From assembly GCF_000828085.3 (NCBI RefSeq), contig NZ_JXCA02000001.1, positions 543,521 to 607,520 of the forward strand: 64,000 nucleotides of DNA, in the 5' to 3' direction. The notes beneath the pieces are model-generated. The model was given only the letters and a program-made list of their open reading frames with translations, had not been told where the DNA came from and did no database searches. This stretch comes from Scytonema tolypothrichoides VB-61278 (GTDB taxonomy: Bacteria > Cyanobacteriota > Cyanobacteriia > Cyanobacteriales > Nostocaceae). Shown piece after piece: positions 57,459 to 64,000 of the stretch. The translations under genes and the position numbers were made by a program. The first letter of the stretch is position 1, and each line of letters begins with the position of its first letter.

Positions 57459-58089
57459 ATTCCCTCCAATCACGCTTTAGTTCTTCCGCTACTTGACGGT
57501 AGTCTGACGCCGCCTCCTGTGCATTCTTTCCTCGCCATTGGGTAATTGGTACACCCTCAAGCGCAGCTCGTTCGTGCGCTTTGTAGATGCGGATGAAAGC
57601 TTTACAAGCAGGAATTCCCATCTCCCTAAGAGTGTTTTGAGCTTCCAGGACTTCGCCCAAACTCCGCGTATCCACCTTAGTCAGCAAGACCCGATGGGGT
57701 TTCCCAACAGGAATGACGACTTGTTGGATTGTCTCGATAAGGACAGCTAAATCCATTGGTGCACATGGCGTAGGCAAAACCAAATAATCAGCTACAGCAA
57801 CGACCGCCGCTAAAGCTTCAGACCGCAGCGCCGGAGGCGTATCTACCATTACTAAATCGTAACCTGTTATTCCTCGCAAATAACCTAAAAGTTTGGGGTC
57901 AGTTGATTGTGATAAATCAAATCCCATGCTGTTGTCACTACGCCCAAACCACCAACTGGCAGAACCTTGAATATCTGCGTCGATTAAAAGAACTTTTTTT
58001 TCTTGCGCAAAGGTTGCAGCCAGGTTGACAGCGGTCGTTGTTTTACCGACGCCTCCCTTACCGTTGAGGATAGCGATGATTTTTGGCAC
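57451..58089 (-). CDS. mcdA: ParA/MinD-family ATPase, probable McdA (type 2)
   Basis: 212 residues. Deviant Walker [10 protein letters not shown] with the signature Lys11, Walker A' DADIQGSAS, and Walker B VMVDTPPA, as in ParA-type ATPases that ride on nucleoid DNA. Type 2 McdA is described as keeping the signature lysine, and its partner gene lies directly downstream, as here. No parS-like repeats or ParB are seen, so chromosome or plasmid partition is less likely. Starts at ATG 58089, divergent from the P450 gene. Confidence 0.75.
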   Translation of the reverse strand: MPKIIAILNGKGGVGKTTTAVNLAATFAQEKKVLLIDADIQGSASWWFGRSDNSMGFDLSQSTDPKLLGYLRGITGYDLVMVDTPPALRSEALAAVVAVADYLVLPTPCAPMDLAVLIETIQQVVIPVGKPHRVLLTKVDTRSLGEVLEAQNTLREMGIPACKAFIRIYKAHERAALEGVPITQWRGKNAQEAASDYRQVAEELKRDWREYD

Positions 58090-58239
58090 TGTTTGCTTCC
58101 GACACTCTTACACAGAATATAACTCTTGAAGGAGAAATGGGGAATCGGCGCATAGGCAGAATAATTTCCCACTTCTGAATCACACACCTATTCCTTAAAA
58201 AAGTCACAATAGAAGCAATCAGCGCTCAACGCCCAGTTT

Positions 58240-59619
58240 ATGAGAGCAACTAACAATCTGCCTGATGGACCGAAAATGCCAGTTTTCCTGCGGCGGATGA
58301 AATTTATTTTTCAGCCGTTGGAATATGTGGAAGATTTTGCCAAAGTTTACGGTGATAGCTTCACTCTTTGGAGTCGTAACGATTCTCCTATTATCTACTT
58401 CAGTCATCCTCAAGCACTGCAACAAATTTTTAATGCTGATTCCAGTCGCTTAAATGCTGGCAGTGGAAACCGAGGTTTACAATTTTTGTTAGGTTCTAAT
58501 TCTTTGATTTTACTGGACGGCGATTGCCACCAACGCCAACGTCAACTCTTAACCCCTCCTTTTCATGGTGACAGAATGCGTGCTTACGCCGAAACTATCC
58601 GCGAAATTACGCAGCAGGTGACCGACGAATGGAAGATGGGTAAGCCGTTTAATATCCGTGCGTCGATGCAAGAAATTACTTTGCGGGTTATTTTGCGGGT
58701 GGTGTTTGGCTTAGATGAAGGATCCCGTTTGGAAAAAATTCGACACTTATTAAGTTTACTGTTGGATTCTATCGGTTCTCCTTTGTTGTCCGCTGGCTTA
58801 TTTTTTCGGTTTCTACAAAAAGATTTCGGTGCGTGGAGTCCTTGGGGGCGAGTGCTACGCTTGCGAAAACAAATAGATGAAATGATTTATGCGCTTATTC
58901 GGGAACGTCGTGCCGAATCTGATCAAAATCGGCAAGATATCCTCAGTTTGATGATGTCTGCGCGTTATGAAGATGGTCAACCGATGACTGATGAAGAATT
59001 ACGTGATGAGTTGATGACGCTGATGGTAGCGGGACATGAAACCACAGCTTCAGCATTGACTTGGGCGTTTTACTGGATTGACTATCTACCAGAAGTGCGC
59101 GACAAGTTGCTGAAGGAACTGGACACGCTTGGTGAAAACCCAGATCCAAGTACTATTGCAAAATTACCTTACCTGACAGCAGTCTGCCAAGAAACCCTGC
59201 GGATATATCCGATTGCGATGAATGCTTTTCCTCGGATTGTGCGATTACCAATTGAAATTCAAGGTTACACTCTCCCAGAAGGAACAATAATTATCCCTAA
59301 TATCTACTTAGCACACCACAGGGAAGAAACTTATCCACAACCAAAGCAGTTTAAACCAGAACGCTTTTTGTCAAGGCAATTTTCTCCTTATGAATACTTA
59401 CCCTTTGGTGGCGGAAATCGTCGCTGTATTGGACTGACATTTGCTCAGTATGAAATGAAACTCGTATTGGCGACAATTTTATCGCGCTTTCAAGTCTCTT
59501 TGGTCAATAGGCGTCCTGTGCGTCCTGTGCGTCGTGGTTTGACTGTTGCACCACCCGCAGGAATGCAGATGGTTGCAATGCCTTTGGAAAAGCGTGTCAA
59601 TATTCCAGCGCTTGTTTAG
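58240..59619 (+). CDS. Cytochrome P450 (CYP110-like)
   Basis: 459 residues, soluble bacterial P450. I-helix oxygen motif AGHETTAS, K-helix ETLRIYP, meander PKQFKPERF and heme-binding loop FGGGNRRCIG with the proximal Cys. Similar to the CYP110 proteins of Nostocales, which hydroxylate fatty acids and terpenes; the substrate cannot be told here. No terpene synthase or ferredoxin gene is adjacent. ATG 58240 gives RATNNLPDGPK, a normal start for the family. Confidence 0.92.
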   Translation: MRATNNLPDGPKMPVFLRRMKFIFQPLEYVEDFAKVYGDSFTLWSRNDSPIIYFSHPQALQQIFNADSSRLNAGSGNRGLQFLLGSNSLILLDGDCHQRQRQLLTPPFHGDRMRAYAETIREITQQVTDEWKMGKPFNIRASMQEITLRVILRVVFGLDEGSRLEKIRHLLSLLLDSIGSPLLSAGLFFRFLQKDFGAWSPWGRVLRLRKQIDEMIYALIRERRAESDQNRQDILSLMMSARYEDGQPMTDEELRDELMTLMVAGHETTASALTWAFYWIDYLPEVRDKLLKELDTLGENPDPSTIAKLPYLTAVCQETLRIYPIAMNAFPRIVRLPIEIQGYTLPEGTIIIPNIYLAHHREETYPQPKQFKPERFLSRQFSPYEYLPFGGGNRRCIGLTFAQYEMKLVLATILSRFQVSLVNRRPVRPVRRGLTVAPPAGMQMVAMPLEKRVNIPALV

Positions 59620-59627
59620 GTCATGAC

Positions 59628-59644
59628 GGTGGGCAATGCCCACC
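59628..59644. repeat. GGTGGGCA palindrome after the P450 gene
   Basis: GGTGGGCA-A-TGCCCACC, a perfect 8-bp inverted repeat just past the stop codon. Related arms (GGTGGGCACTGCC and GCAGTGCCCACC) occur inside the MITE at 59932. May act as a transcript end. Confidence 0.75.
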
Positions 59645-59721
59645 TGTAGATTATAAATACCAAAAAGTTTTTATTTGTCATGTGCTTACTCATGCAGAAT
59701 ACAACAAAGAGGACTGGAAAA

Positions 59722-60265
59722 ATGATCCTTGGTACACCTAGCACTAACGCTTATATAGAGTTACTCAAAACTTTTCCTCCTCGTCCAATCACTTCAGAAG
59801 AAGAATTGACAACTACGCAAAAAGTCATTGATTCACTTATCGATAAAGGTGAATTAACACCAGATGAACAAGACTATCTCAATGTCTTAGGTACTCTCGT
59901 TTACGAGTACGAAGAAAAACATAAACCTATACTTACATCTTGCACCAGTTGCTTTATTGCAATTTTTGTAAGGTGGGCACTGCCAACCAGGCGCGAAAAC
60001 TCTTATTATTACGTTGTGTGCAGTGCCCACCCTACGCTTGTTGAGAATGGTGCAAGATCTGAGTATACCTGATATTCATGGTGTAGAAGTGCTCAAAGCC
60101 TTGATAGCTGAACGAGGTTTGGGGCAAAAAGATTTAATTCCTATATTTAAAACTGAATCTATAGTATCTGAAGTTTTGAGTGGTCAACGCAATTTGACCG
60201 TGAACCATATTCGTCAACTGGCAGAATTTTTTCACATTTCACCATCTGCTTTTTTTGAGGCATAA
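59722..60265 (+). pseudogene. HigA-like antitoxin/HTH gene split by a MITE
   Basis: Part 1 (59722-59931) encodes MILGTPSTNAYIELLKTFPP ... EEKHKPI; part 2 (60068-60265) resumes at PDIHGVEVLKALIAERGLGQ with an HTH (LTVNHIRQLAEFFHIS) and AFFEA. Rejoined across one TATA copy, the frame is continuous (KPI-PDIHGV) and matches the usual HigA-type antitoxin. The 136-bp insertion (132 + 4) shifts the frame and adds stop codons. The next gene starts at TAATG (60263-60267), so the two were translationally coupled. The second half may still be made from an internal start, giving an HTH without its N-terminal half. Confidence 0.88.
59932..60063. mobile_element. MITE, 132 bp, inserted in the antitoxin-like gene
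   Basis: Ends CTTACATCTTGCACCA and (inverse complement) CTCAGATCTTGCACCA, flanked by TATA on both sides (59928-59931 and 60064-60067), the likely target duplication. Inner arms GGTGGGCACTGCC and GCAGTGCCCACC form a second inverted repeat. A related copy lies at 40671-40737. Confidence 0.85.
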
Positions 60266-61023
60266 TGAGAAAAAAAATTTTACAAACCATTATCGCTGCA
60301 TTACAACCAGAAGATTTTGTTTTAGCTTTCTGGCAAGGTGGTTCCGCTGCTCACGGTTACACAGATGAATGGTCTGACATCGATATTGAAGTGATTGTTG
60401 AAGATAATTACGTTCAACAAACTTTTGATATTGTTGAAGCAGCATTGCAAACAATTTCTGAAATTAGCTTTCAGTATAGAGTTCCTTCACCTACATGGCA
60501 TGGTCACTCACAATGCTTTTATCAACTTGTGGGAGTAAGTCCTTTTTTGGCGATTGACTTTGCTGTTATGAAGCGTAGTAGCCCTAACGACTTTTTAGAG
60601 ATGGAACGACATGGACAAGCAGTGATTGCCTTTGATAAGGCTAACCTTATTGTTCCAACACATTTGAATCACCAAGAGCATTTTTCAAAAATGAAAGCAA
60701 GGTTTGAGCAGTTAAAAACGATGTTTTATTTTTTGCAAATCTTCGTAAAAAAAGAAATCAATCGTGGACATTTAGCGCAAGCTATTGTTAACTATCAATC
60801 CTATACGCTGCGAAATTTAGTTGAACTTATGGGAATGATATATCGACCTTACCGATATGATTTTACTATGAAGTATTTTAACCGAGATTTTCCACCTGAG
60901 ATTGTAGCGCGTTTAGAACCCCTTTTTTGTATAACGGATTTAGCTGATTTGGCAAACAAACAGCAACTGGCAGAGGAAATGTTTGCTGAAACTTTGTCGC
61001 AAATACAAATAGAAGGAACTTGA
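60265..61023 (+). CDS. Nucleotidyltransferase, AadS-like
   Basis: 252 residues. The pol-beta-type motif GGS (25-27) and the metal pair Asp38/Asp40 (DEWSDIDIEVIV) mark a nucleotidyltransferase; the C-terminal half is helical (LKTMFYFLQIFVKKEINRGH). Size and layout are like aminoglycoside-6-adenylyltransferases, but many such proteins are not resistance enzymes. Its ATG overlaps the stop of the HTH gene by one base. A toxin role with the HTH as antitoxin is possible but there is no HEPN partner; unproven. Confidence 0.78.
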   Translation: MRKKILQTIIAALQPEDFVLAFWQGGSAAHGYTDEWSDIDIEVIVEDNYVQQTFDIVEAALQTISEISFQYRVPSPTWHGHSQCFYQLVGVSPFLAIDFAVMKRSSPNDFLEMERHGQAVIAFDKANLIVPTHLNHQEHFSKMKARFEQLKTMFYFLQIFVKKEINRGHLAQAIVNYQSYTLRNLVELMGMIYRPYRYDFTMKYFNRDFPPEIVARLEPLFCITDLADLANKQQLAEEMFAETLSQIQIEGT

Positions 61024-61163
61024 GAATAAAACACACAACGAAATTTTTATGTATGAAGTTTATAAAATTTTATGACTAGTGATGAATAGCATACTTCAAA
61101 AAGTCATAAACTTTGACGCTGTTTTCTTGTCGCGACAAGAAAGGAAAAGACCACGCTGTTACA

Positions 61164-61544
61164 ATGATGCGCGTCAGCAATGATGTTAATTTTGTTGACT
61201 TTGAAAGCCGACAGATTAAAAGTCTTTCCCTGAAACGGGATTTTAGCCCTAATCCCACTCCAGACATCAGTCTAAGTGTTGGCAACAAAATCTTTGCAGT
61301 TCTTAGGGGTGCAAAGCCGCTTTCAGCGATAACCGCGCTACAGGATGCAAGCCGAACACCAGGAGTAGCAGTGCTTGAGGTGAACAAAGACTGCGACTCT
61401 TTTTCTTGGAAGTCAAACAATATTGCACCGATGCAAGACGATCGCACAACAACCTTAAATAACGGTCAGGTCGTCCCAGCATCCGAACCTCACGGTTTGC
61501 AAGTTGTTATACTTGACACTCCTCGGAAAACACAGGTTCGATAA
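61164..61544 (+). CDS. Hypothetical protein, possibly a 5'-truncated gene
   Basis: 126 residues from ATG 61164 (MMRVSNDVNFVDFESRQ); the frame also runs back to about 61113. Contains VLRGAKPLSAITALQDASRT and a tail rich in polar loops (IAPMQDDRTTTLNNGQVVPA). Codon use looks coding, but no family is recognised, there is no Shine-Dalgarno, and the protein starts mid-strand, as if the front were lost. The opposite-strand frame here is probably a shadow. Confidence 0.4.
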   Translation: MMRVSNDVNFVDFESRQIKSLSLKRDFSPNPTPDISLSVGNKIFAVLRGAKPLSAITALQDASRTPGVAVLEVNKDCDSFSWKSNNIAPMQDDRTTTLNNGQVVPASEPHGLQVVILDTPRKTQVR

Positions 61545-61574
61545 TGACTGACTCGCAACTCATCAGACATCCTT

Positions 61575-62912
61575 TCAACGCTTAATTCCCTTAAACCGTT
61601 CTTTTGCGACCCGGAACGAATCTTGCATCACTGATTGAATTTTTTGAGGATCTGGTTTTTTTCCTCCCATTATATCACCAAAGTAAACGCAAGCTGCTTC
61701 CCCAAGTGACCAAGTATAGGCAGCAGCCCAAGAAGCAGCTATTACACTGCCAAAACCTGGTACAAATTTGATTAACTCACGTGCGATCGCCCTTGCTAGG
61801 AAGCCACTGGCGATCGCACTCACAACCCCCCCCGCCTGCGATGGACTCAATGTTTGTCCATATAATTTCCCCAATAAACTTACCATCGAGACTTGCAAAG
61901 CTGTGAGTGCTGGCATCGTTGCAAAGGGCAAGGGCACAGCTGAGATGGTAGCTGATATAATCGCAAATACCAAAATGTAACGGCGTCCAACATCCCGGTA
62001 AAGATTACCAAGTTGTTTGCCAGTCCCTTCATCTAATAACTGGTATATCGTTCGGGCTTCTGCTTCTGGTAGTAACTCTGCCAAAGCATCTCTCAACGCT
62101 TCTAAGCCATAAAACACTGGAGTGTAACCGTCTTCTTCTAAGGTAAAATCAATCAGGACAGCGCGATCATACAATCCTTTAAAAGCTTCCTGGATTGCAG
62201 TGAATGCCCTGTTAACTTCCTCAAAATTTGGTGGATATGCCGGATGATCATCTGTACCAGGAGGATAAACCTCATGCAAGCAAGTCACAGCCAGTAGACA
62301 GGGAATATCTGGATACTTCTGACGCAGTTGCTGAGTAATTTCTCGCAACGTATCAGTTGCAAAATCATTGATCTTAACCGTCAGAATCAAGATTTTGGCG
62401 CTACGACTTTCCTGTTGTAAATCTCCAACCAATTCCTGAATAATGACCTGAGTATCTTGGTTTACATCTCCCAGTCCGACAGTATCTGTAAAAACAAGTA
62501 CTGGCAAGTCATTTGAAGGGTAAGCATAACGCTGGGTGTGTTGTGTGTGTGGACGAAATCCTTGACCAACAATCTCCGCTGAAACTCCCGTCAGTCCGCG
62601 CACAATCGAACTTTTACCTGCTTGCGGCTTACCAATCAAAAGGGCTTCAGTGGTTGGCAGTTCTGCTCGAATTGTCTCCAAAATCTCTGCAACCTGGGCT
62701 TCACTAACGCTAAACCACCCAACAACCGTCTGTGATATTTTATCTACGGGTAGCAGTTTCATAAAGCGTGCTGTTGTCTCGTTCCAAACACCTGAAATCT
62801 GGTTTGTCAGTGAATTATCGACCGACTTAGTCGTCACGTCAGTTGGTTCACTTGAGTGTTGAGAATCAGCGGATGGTAAATCAGCGTCACGTTGTTCAGT
62901 CATTTGCGTCAA
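61575..62912 (-). CDS. GTPase with DUF697-like membrane tail
   Basis: 445 residues. Acidic Ser/Thr-rich N-terminus (1-40), then a G domain: P-loop GKPQAGKSS (94-102), G3 DTVG (143-146). The usual NKxD is replaced by TCLHE, a known variation in Era/dynamin-like relatives. The C-terminal half has hydrophobic helices (YILVFAIISATISAVPLPFA, GGVVSAIASGFLARAIA, GSVIAASWAAAYTWSLGEA) like DUF697, which inserts in membranes. Probably a membrane-associated regulatory GTPase. ATG 62912. Confidence 0.82.
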   Translation of the reverse strand: MTQMTEQRDADLPSADSQHSSEPTDVTTKSVDNSLTNQISGVWNETTARFMKLLPVDKISQTVVGWFSVSEAQVAEILETIRAELPTTEALLIGKPQAGKSSIVRGLTGVSAEIVGQGFRPHTQHTQRYAYPSNDLPVLVFTDTVGLGDVNQDTQVIIQELVGDLQQESRSAKILILTVKINDFATDTLREITQQLRQKYPDIPCLLAVTCLHEVYPPGTDDHPAYPPNFEEVNRAFTAIQEAFKGLYDRAVLIDFTLEEDGYTPVFYGLEALRDALAELLPEAEARTIYQLLDEGTGKQLGNLYRDVGRRYILVFAIISATISAVPLPFATMPALTALQVSMVSLLGKLYGQTLSPSQAGGVVSAIASGFLARAIARELIKFVPGFGSVIAASWAAAYTWSLGEAACVYFGDIMGGKKPDPQKIQSVMQDSFRVAKERFKGIKR

Positions 62913-63002
62913 AACGGCAGCACGCCCTGAAGAACTTTATTATTTGCCAGTATCCAGATTTAGGATAGCAAACATTAAAGAAGAATTCAGGAGTCAGAAG
63001 TC

Positions 63003-63147
63003 ATATCATGTTCGGTTAATCGCTTATAAATCCCGAAGAACCCCACCCCGGTTTTGTCTAACGCCAAAACCTCCCCTCCCCTTGCTAAGGGGAGGGGATT
63101 GAGGGGAAGGGTAGTTTTTTTTATAAGTATTCATCCGAACATGATAT
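63003..63147. mobile_element. MITE, 145 bp, with 8-bp target duplication
   Basis: Ends ATATCATGTTCGG and CCGAACATGATAT are perfect 13-bp inverted repeats; pairing continues through CTTATAAA. CAGAAGTC flanks both ends directly (62995-63002 and 63148-63155). The interior has a palindrome of the CCTCCCCTCCCC / GGGGAGGGGA class. No coding capacity. Confidence 0.9.
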
Positions 63148-63219
63148 CAGAAGTCAGCAAGTCAATCTTGAGCGATTCAGGTGTTATACATTATACAGCC
63201 CTTGTTTTTTGTTCACTGT

Positions 63220-63441
63220 TCACTGTTCACTGTTCCCTGTTCCCTTTTTATAAAACTGCCAAATTTTATCTCCTCCCCAAATCAACATTCCTAAAACAAC
63301 TCCGAAAAGGAGACTGTAACAAATGGATAAGCTGAAGCGATGGGGTATGGATGTGGAGAAGGGAGGTAACAGAGGATCTTCCTGTGTGACGAGAGCATAA
63401 CTAGATGCCATAATTCCAGCAGAACCGATCGCACTACCCAC
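63220..63441 (-). CDS. Small two-helix membrane protein or detached C-terminal domain
   Basis: 73 residues from a GTG at 63441, but the frame is open back to 63543 and the upstream part reads EEKKEIGDRNLQITILVVGS, which looks coding. Two hydrophobic helices: the ILVVGSAIGSAGIMASSYAL segment and YSLLFGVVLGMLIWGGDKIW. The upstream extension overlaps the end of the TPR gene in another frame. It may be the lost C-terminal membrane domain of a larger protein; the tail (GTGNSEQ) again comes from a GTTCACT repeat. Confidence 0.5.
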   Translation of the reverse strand: MGSAIGSAGIMASSYALVTQEDPLLPPFSTSIPHRFSLSICYSLLFGVVLGMLIWGGDKIWQFYKKGTGNSEQ

Positions 63442-63473
63442 GACGAGAATAGTGATTTGGAGATTGCGATCGC

Positions 63474-64000
63474 CTATTTCTTTCTTCTCCTCTGCAATGC
63501 GATCTGCGCGGAGCGCAGCAGCGAAGCTATCGCTTCCACCAAGTTACGCGTTTTGCTACGCTCAATATATTCCACTGCCTGATCGTCGTATTCTAATTTC
63601 AGGCACACTTCCACCATCCGGCTATAAAGCGAGTTCCATTCTTCCGCGTGTTTTTGTTTGACTTCATCGCCAGAGACAATTTCACCCCGCAGAAATTCTA
63701 CAGCGTCGATGGCAGATTGAAAGATGTTGTAAGCATCCGCAAACCGCCCAGCATCAATGTAAGCTAAACCGAAATTAAACGCAGTTTCAGCATGGTTTTG
63801 GGGAAAGCTTTCGCGGGTTCTAACAGACAAAGCTTTTGTGTAGGATGCGATCGCCGATTCTATATTTTGTGCTTTCTCCCCGCGTATTCTATCCCAGTAA
63901 GCAGTCCCCAGATTATTTTGCGTCATTGCCCATTGTTGCGGGAAAGCTTCTTTGGTGTAAACGGACAAAGCTTTTGTGTAGGATGCGATCGCCGATTCTA
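63474..64000 (-). CDS. TPR-repeat protein, 5' end outside the window
   Basis: At least 175 residues; the frame is open to the window edge. Tetratricopeptide units AIASYTKALSVYTKEAFPQQ and AIASYTKALSVRTRESFPQN, each followed by an N/G/A-rich helix turn (NNLGTAYWDR, FNFGLAYIDAG), then ALEYIERSK-like AVEYIERSKTRNLVEAIAS. This is the TPR array usual before a CHAT protease domain in cyanobacteria, but the frame ends 14 codons later in LRSAQIALQRRRKK, inside a dispersed repeat (63499-63533), without any CHAT domain. The C-terminus is therefore probably repeat-truncated. Confidence 0.8.
   Translation of the reverse strand, partial: ESAIASYTKALSVYTKEAFPQQWAMTQNNLGTAYWDRIRGEKAQNIESAIASYTKALSVRTRESFPQNHAETAFNFGLAYIDAGRFADAYNIFQSAIDAVEFLRGEIVSGDEVKQKHAEEWNSLYSRMVEVCLKLEYDDQAVEYIERSKTRNLVEAIASLLRSAQIALQRRRKK
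63499..63533. repeat. Dispersed GCGAT-ended repeat at the end of the TPR gene
   Basis: 35 bp beginning GCGATCTGCGCGGAGCGC and ending GCGAAGCTATCGC, an imperfect palindrome of a common cyanobacterial class that carries HIP1-like ends. It covers the region where the TPR reading frame goes astray. Confidence 0.7.

Noticed and set aside
57451..58089. Plasmid-type ParA partition locus
   Set aside because: No ParB, no parS-like iterons and no replication gene; the partner's features fit McdB better.
60265..61023. Aminoglycoside resistance gene
   Set aside because: Only the general nucleotidyltransferase motif is visible; the neighbour is an HTH gene and nothing indicates antibiotic substrates.
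61076..61447. 123-codon minus-strand frame
   Set aside because: Lies opposite the more protein-like plus-strand frame at 61164 and has a Ser/Leu/Arg-rich shadow composition.

Overview
The window is chromosomal DNA of a filamentous, Nostocales-like cyanobacterium. The evidence is frequent GCGATCGC (HIP1) octamers, heptamer tandem repeats such as GGGAACA, a photosynthetic-type NdhD, GUN4 domains, a Crp-like operator, a purK gene followed by what looks like 6S RNA, a CYP110-like P450 and a McdA/McdB-like carboxysome-positioning pair. All calls come from reading the sequence; no database search was run.

Layout. 1-13.9 kb: the end of a GGGIYN-repeat beta-helix protein, ndhD, a 2214-residue hybrid histidine kinase with a twelve-fold HAMP array, and a Ser/Thr kinase. 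14.4-17.8 kb: a three-gene set encoding TIR-TIR, TIR-TIR-GUN4 and GUN4, with a Crp-like palindrome upstream. 18-37 kb: a long minus-strand surface-glycan locus (GH-GT2 fusion, two ABC half-exporters, two hexapeptide acyltransferases, three paralogous GT-B-like and three GT2-like transferases, a dioxygenase-like protein, a sugar epimerase). Its downstream end is littered with gene remnants, including a short-chain dehydrogenase whose two ends flank the epimerase. 37-39.7 kb: a NACHT NTPase. 40.9-43.9 kb: sugar methyltransferase, glucose-1-phosphate cytidylyltransferase and a PIG-L deacetylase broken by one stop codon.

44-54.8 kb is mostly housekeeping: purK and 6S RNA, a paired M16 protease (one active and one inactive subunit), a peptidoglycan-binding protein, gamma-glutamyltransferase, a transaldolase-family aldolase, a small heat-shock protein and an alpha/beta hydrolase. 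55.1-56.5 kb holds a second conflict-type locus: a Trypco1-like small protein followed by a trypsin-GUN4 fusion. 56.7-64 kb: McdB/McdA-like pair, cytochrome P450, an antitoxin-like HTH gene split by a MITE, a nucleotidyltransferase, a GTPase with a DUF697-like membrane tail, and a TPR protein running off the window.

The most interesting signal is GUN4, known as a porphyrin-binding cofactor of Mg-chelatase. Here it appears three times as a module attached to or beside immune-type effectors (TIR, trypsin), in two loci about 40 kb apart and in company with Trypco1 and a NACHT NTPase. This suggests, without proving, that GUN4 serves as a shared sensor or adaptor domain in cyanobacterial conflict systems. 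A second theme is genome erosion: four MITE-like elements, repeat-supplied stop codons, and at least six gene remnants too short to show up as normal open reading frames.
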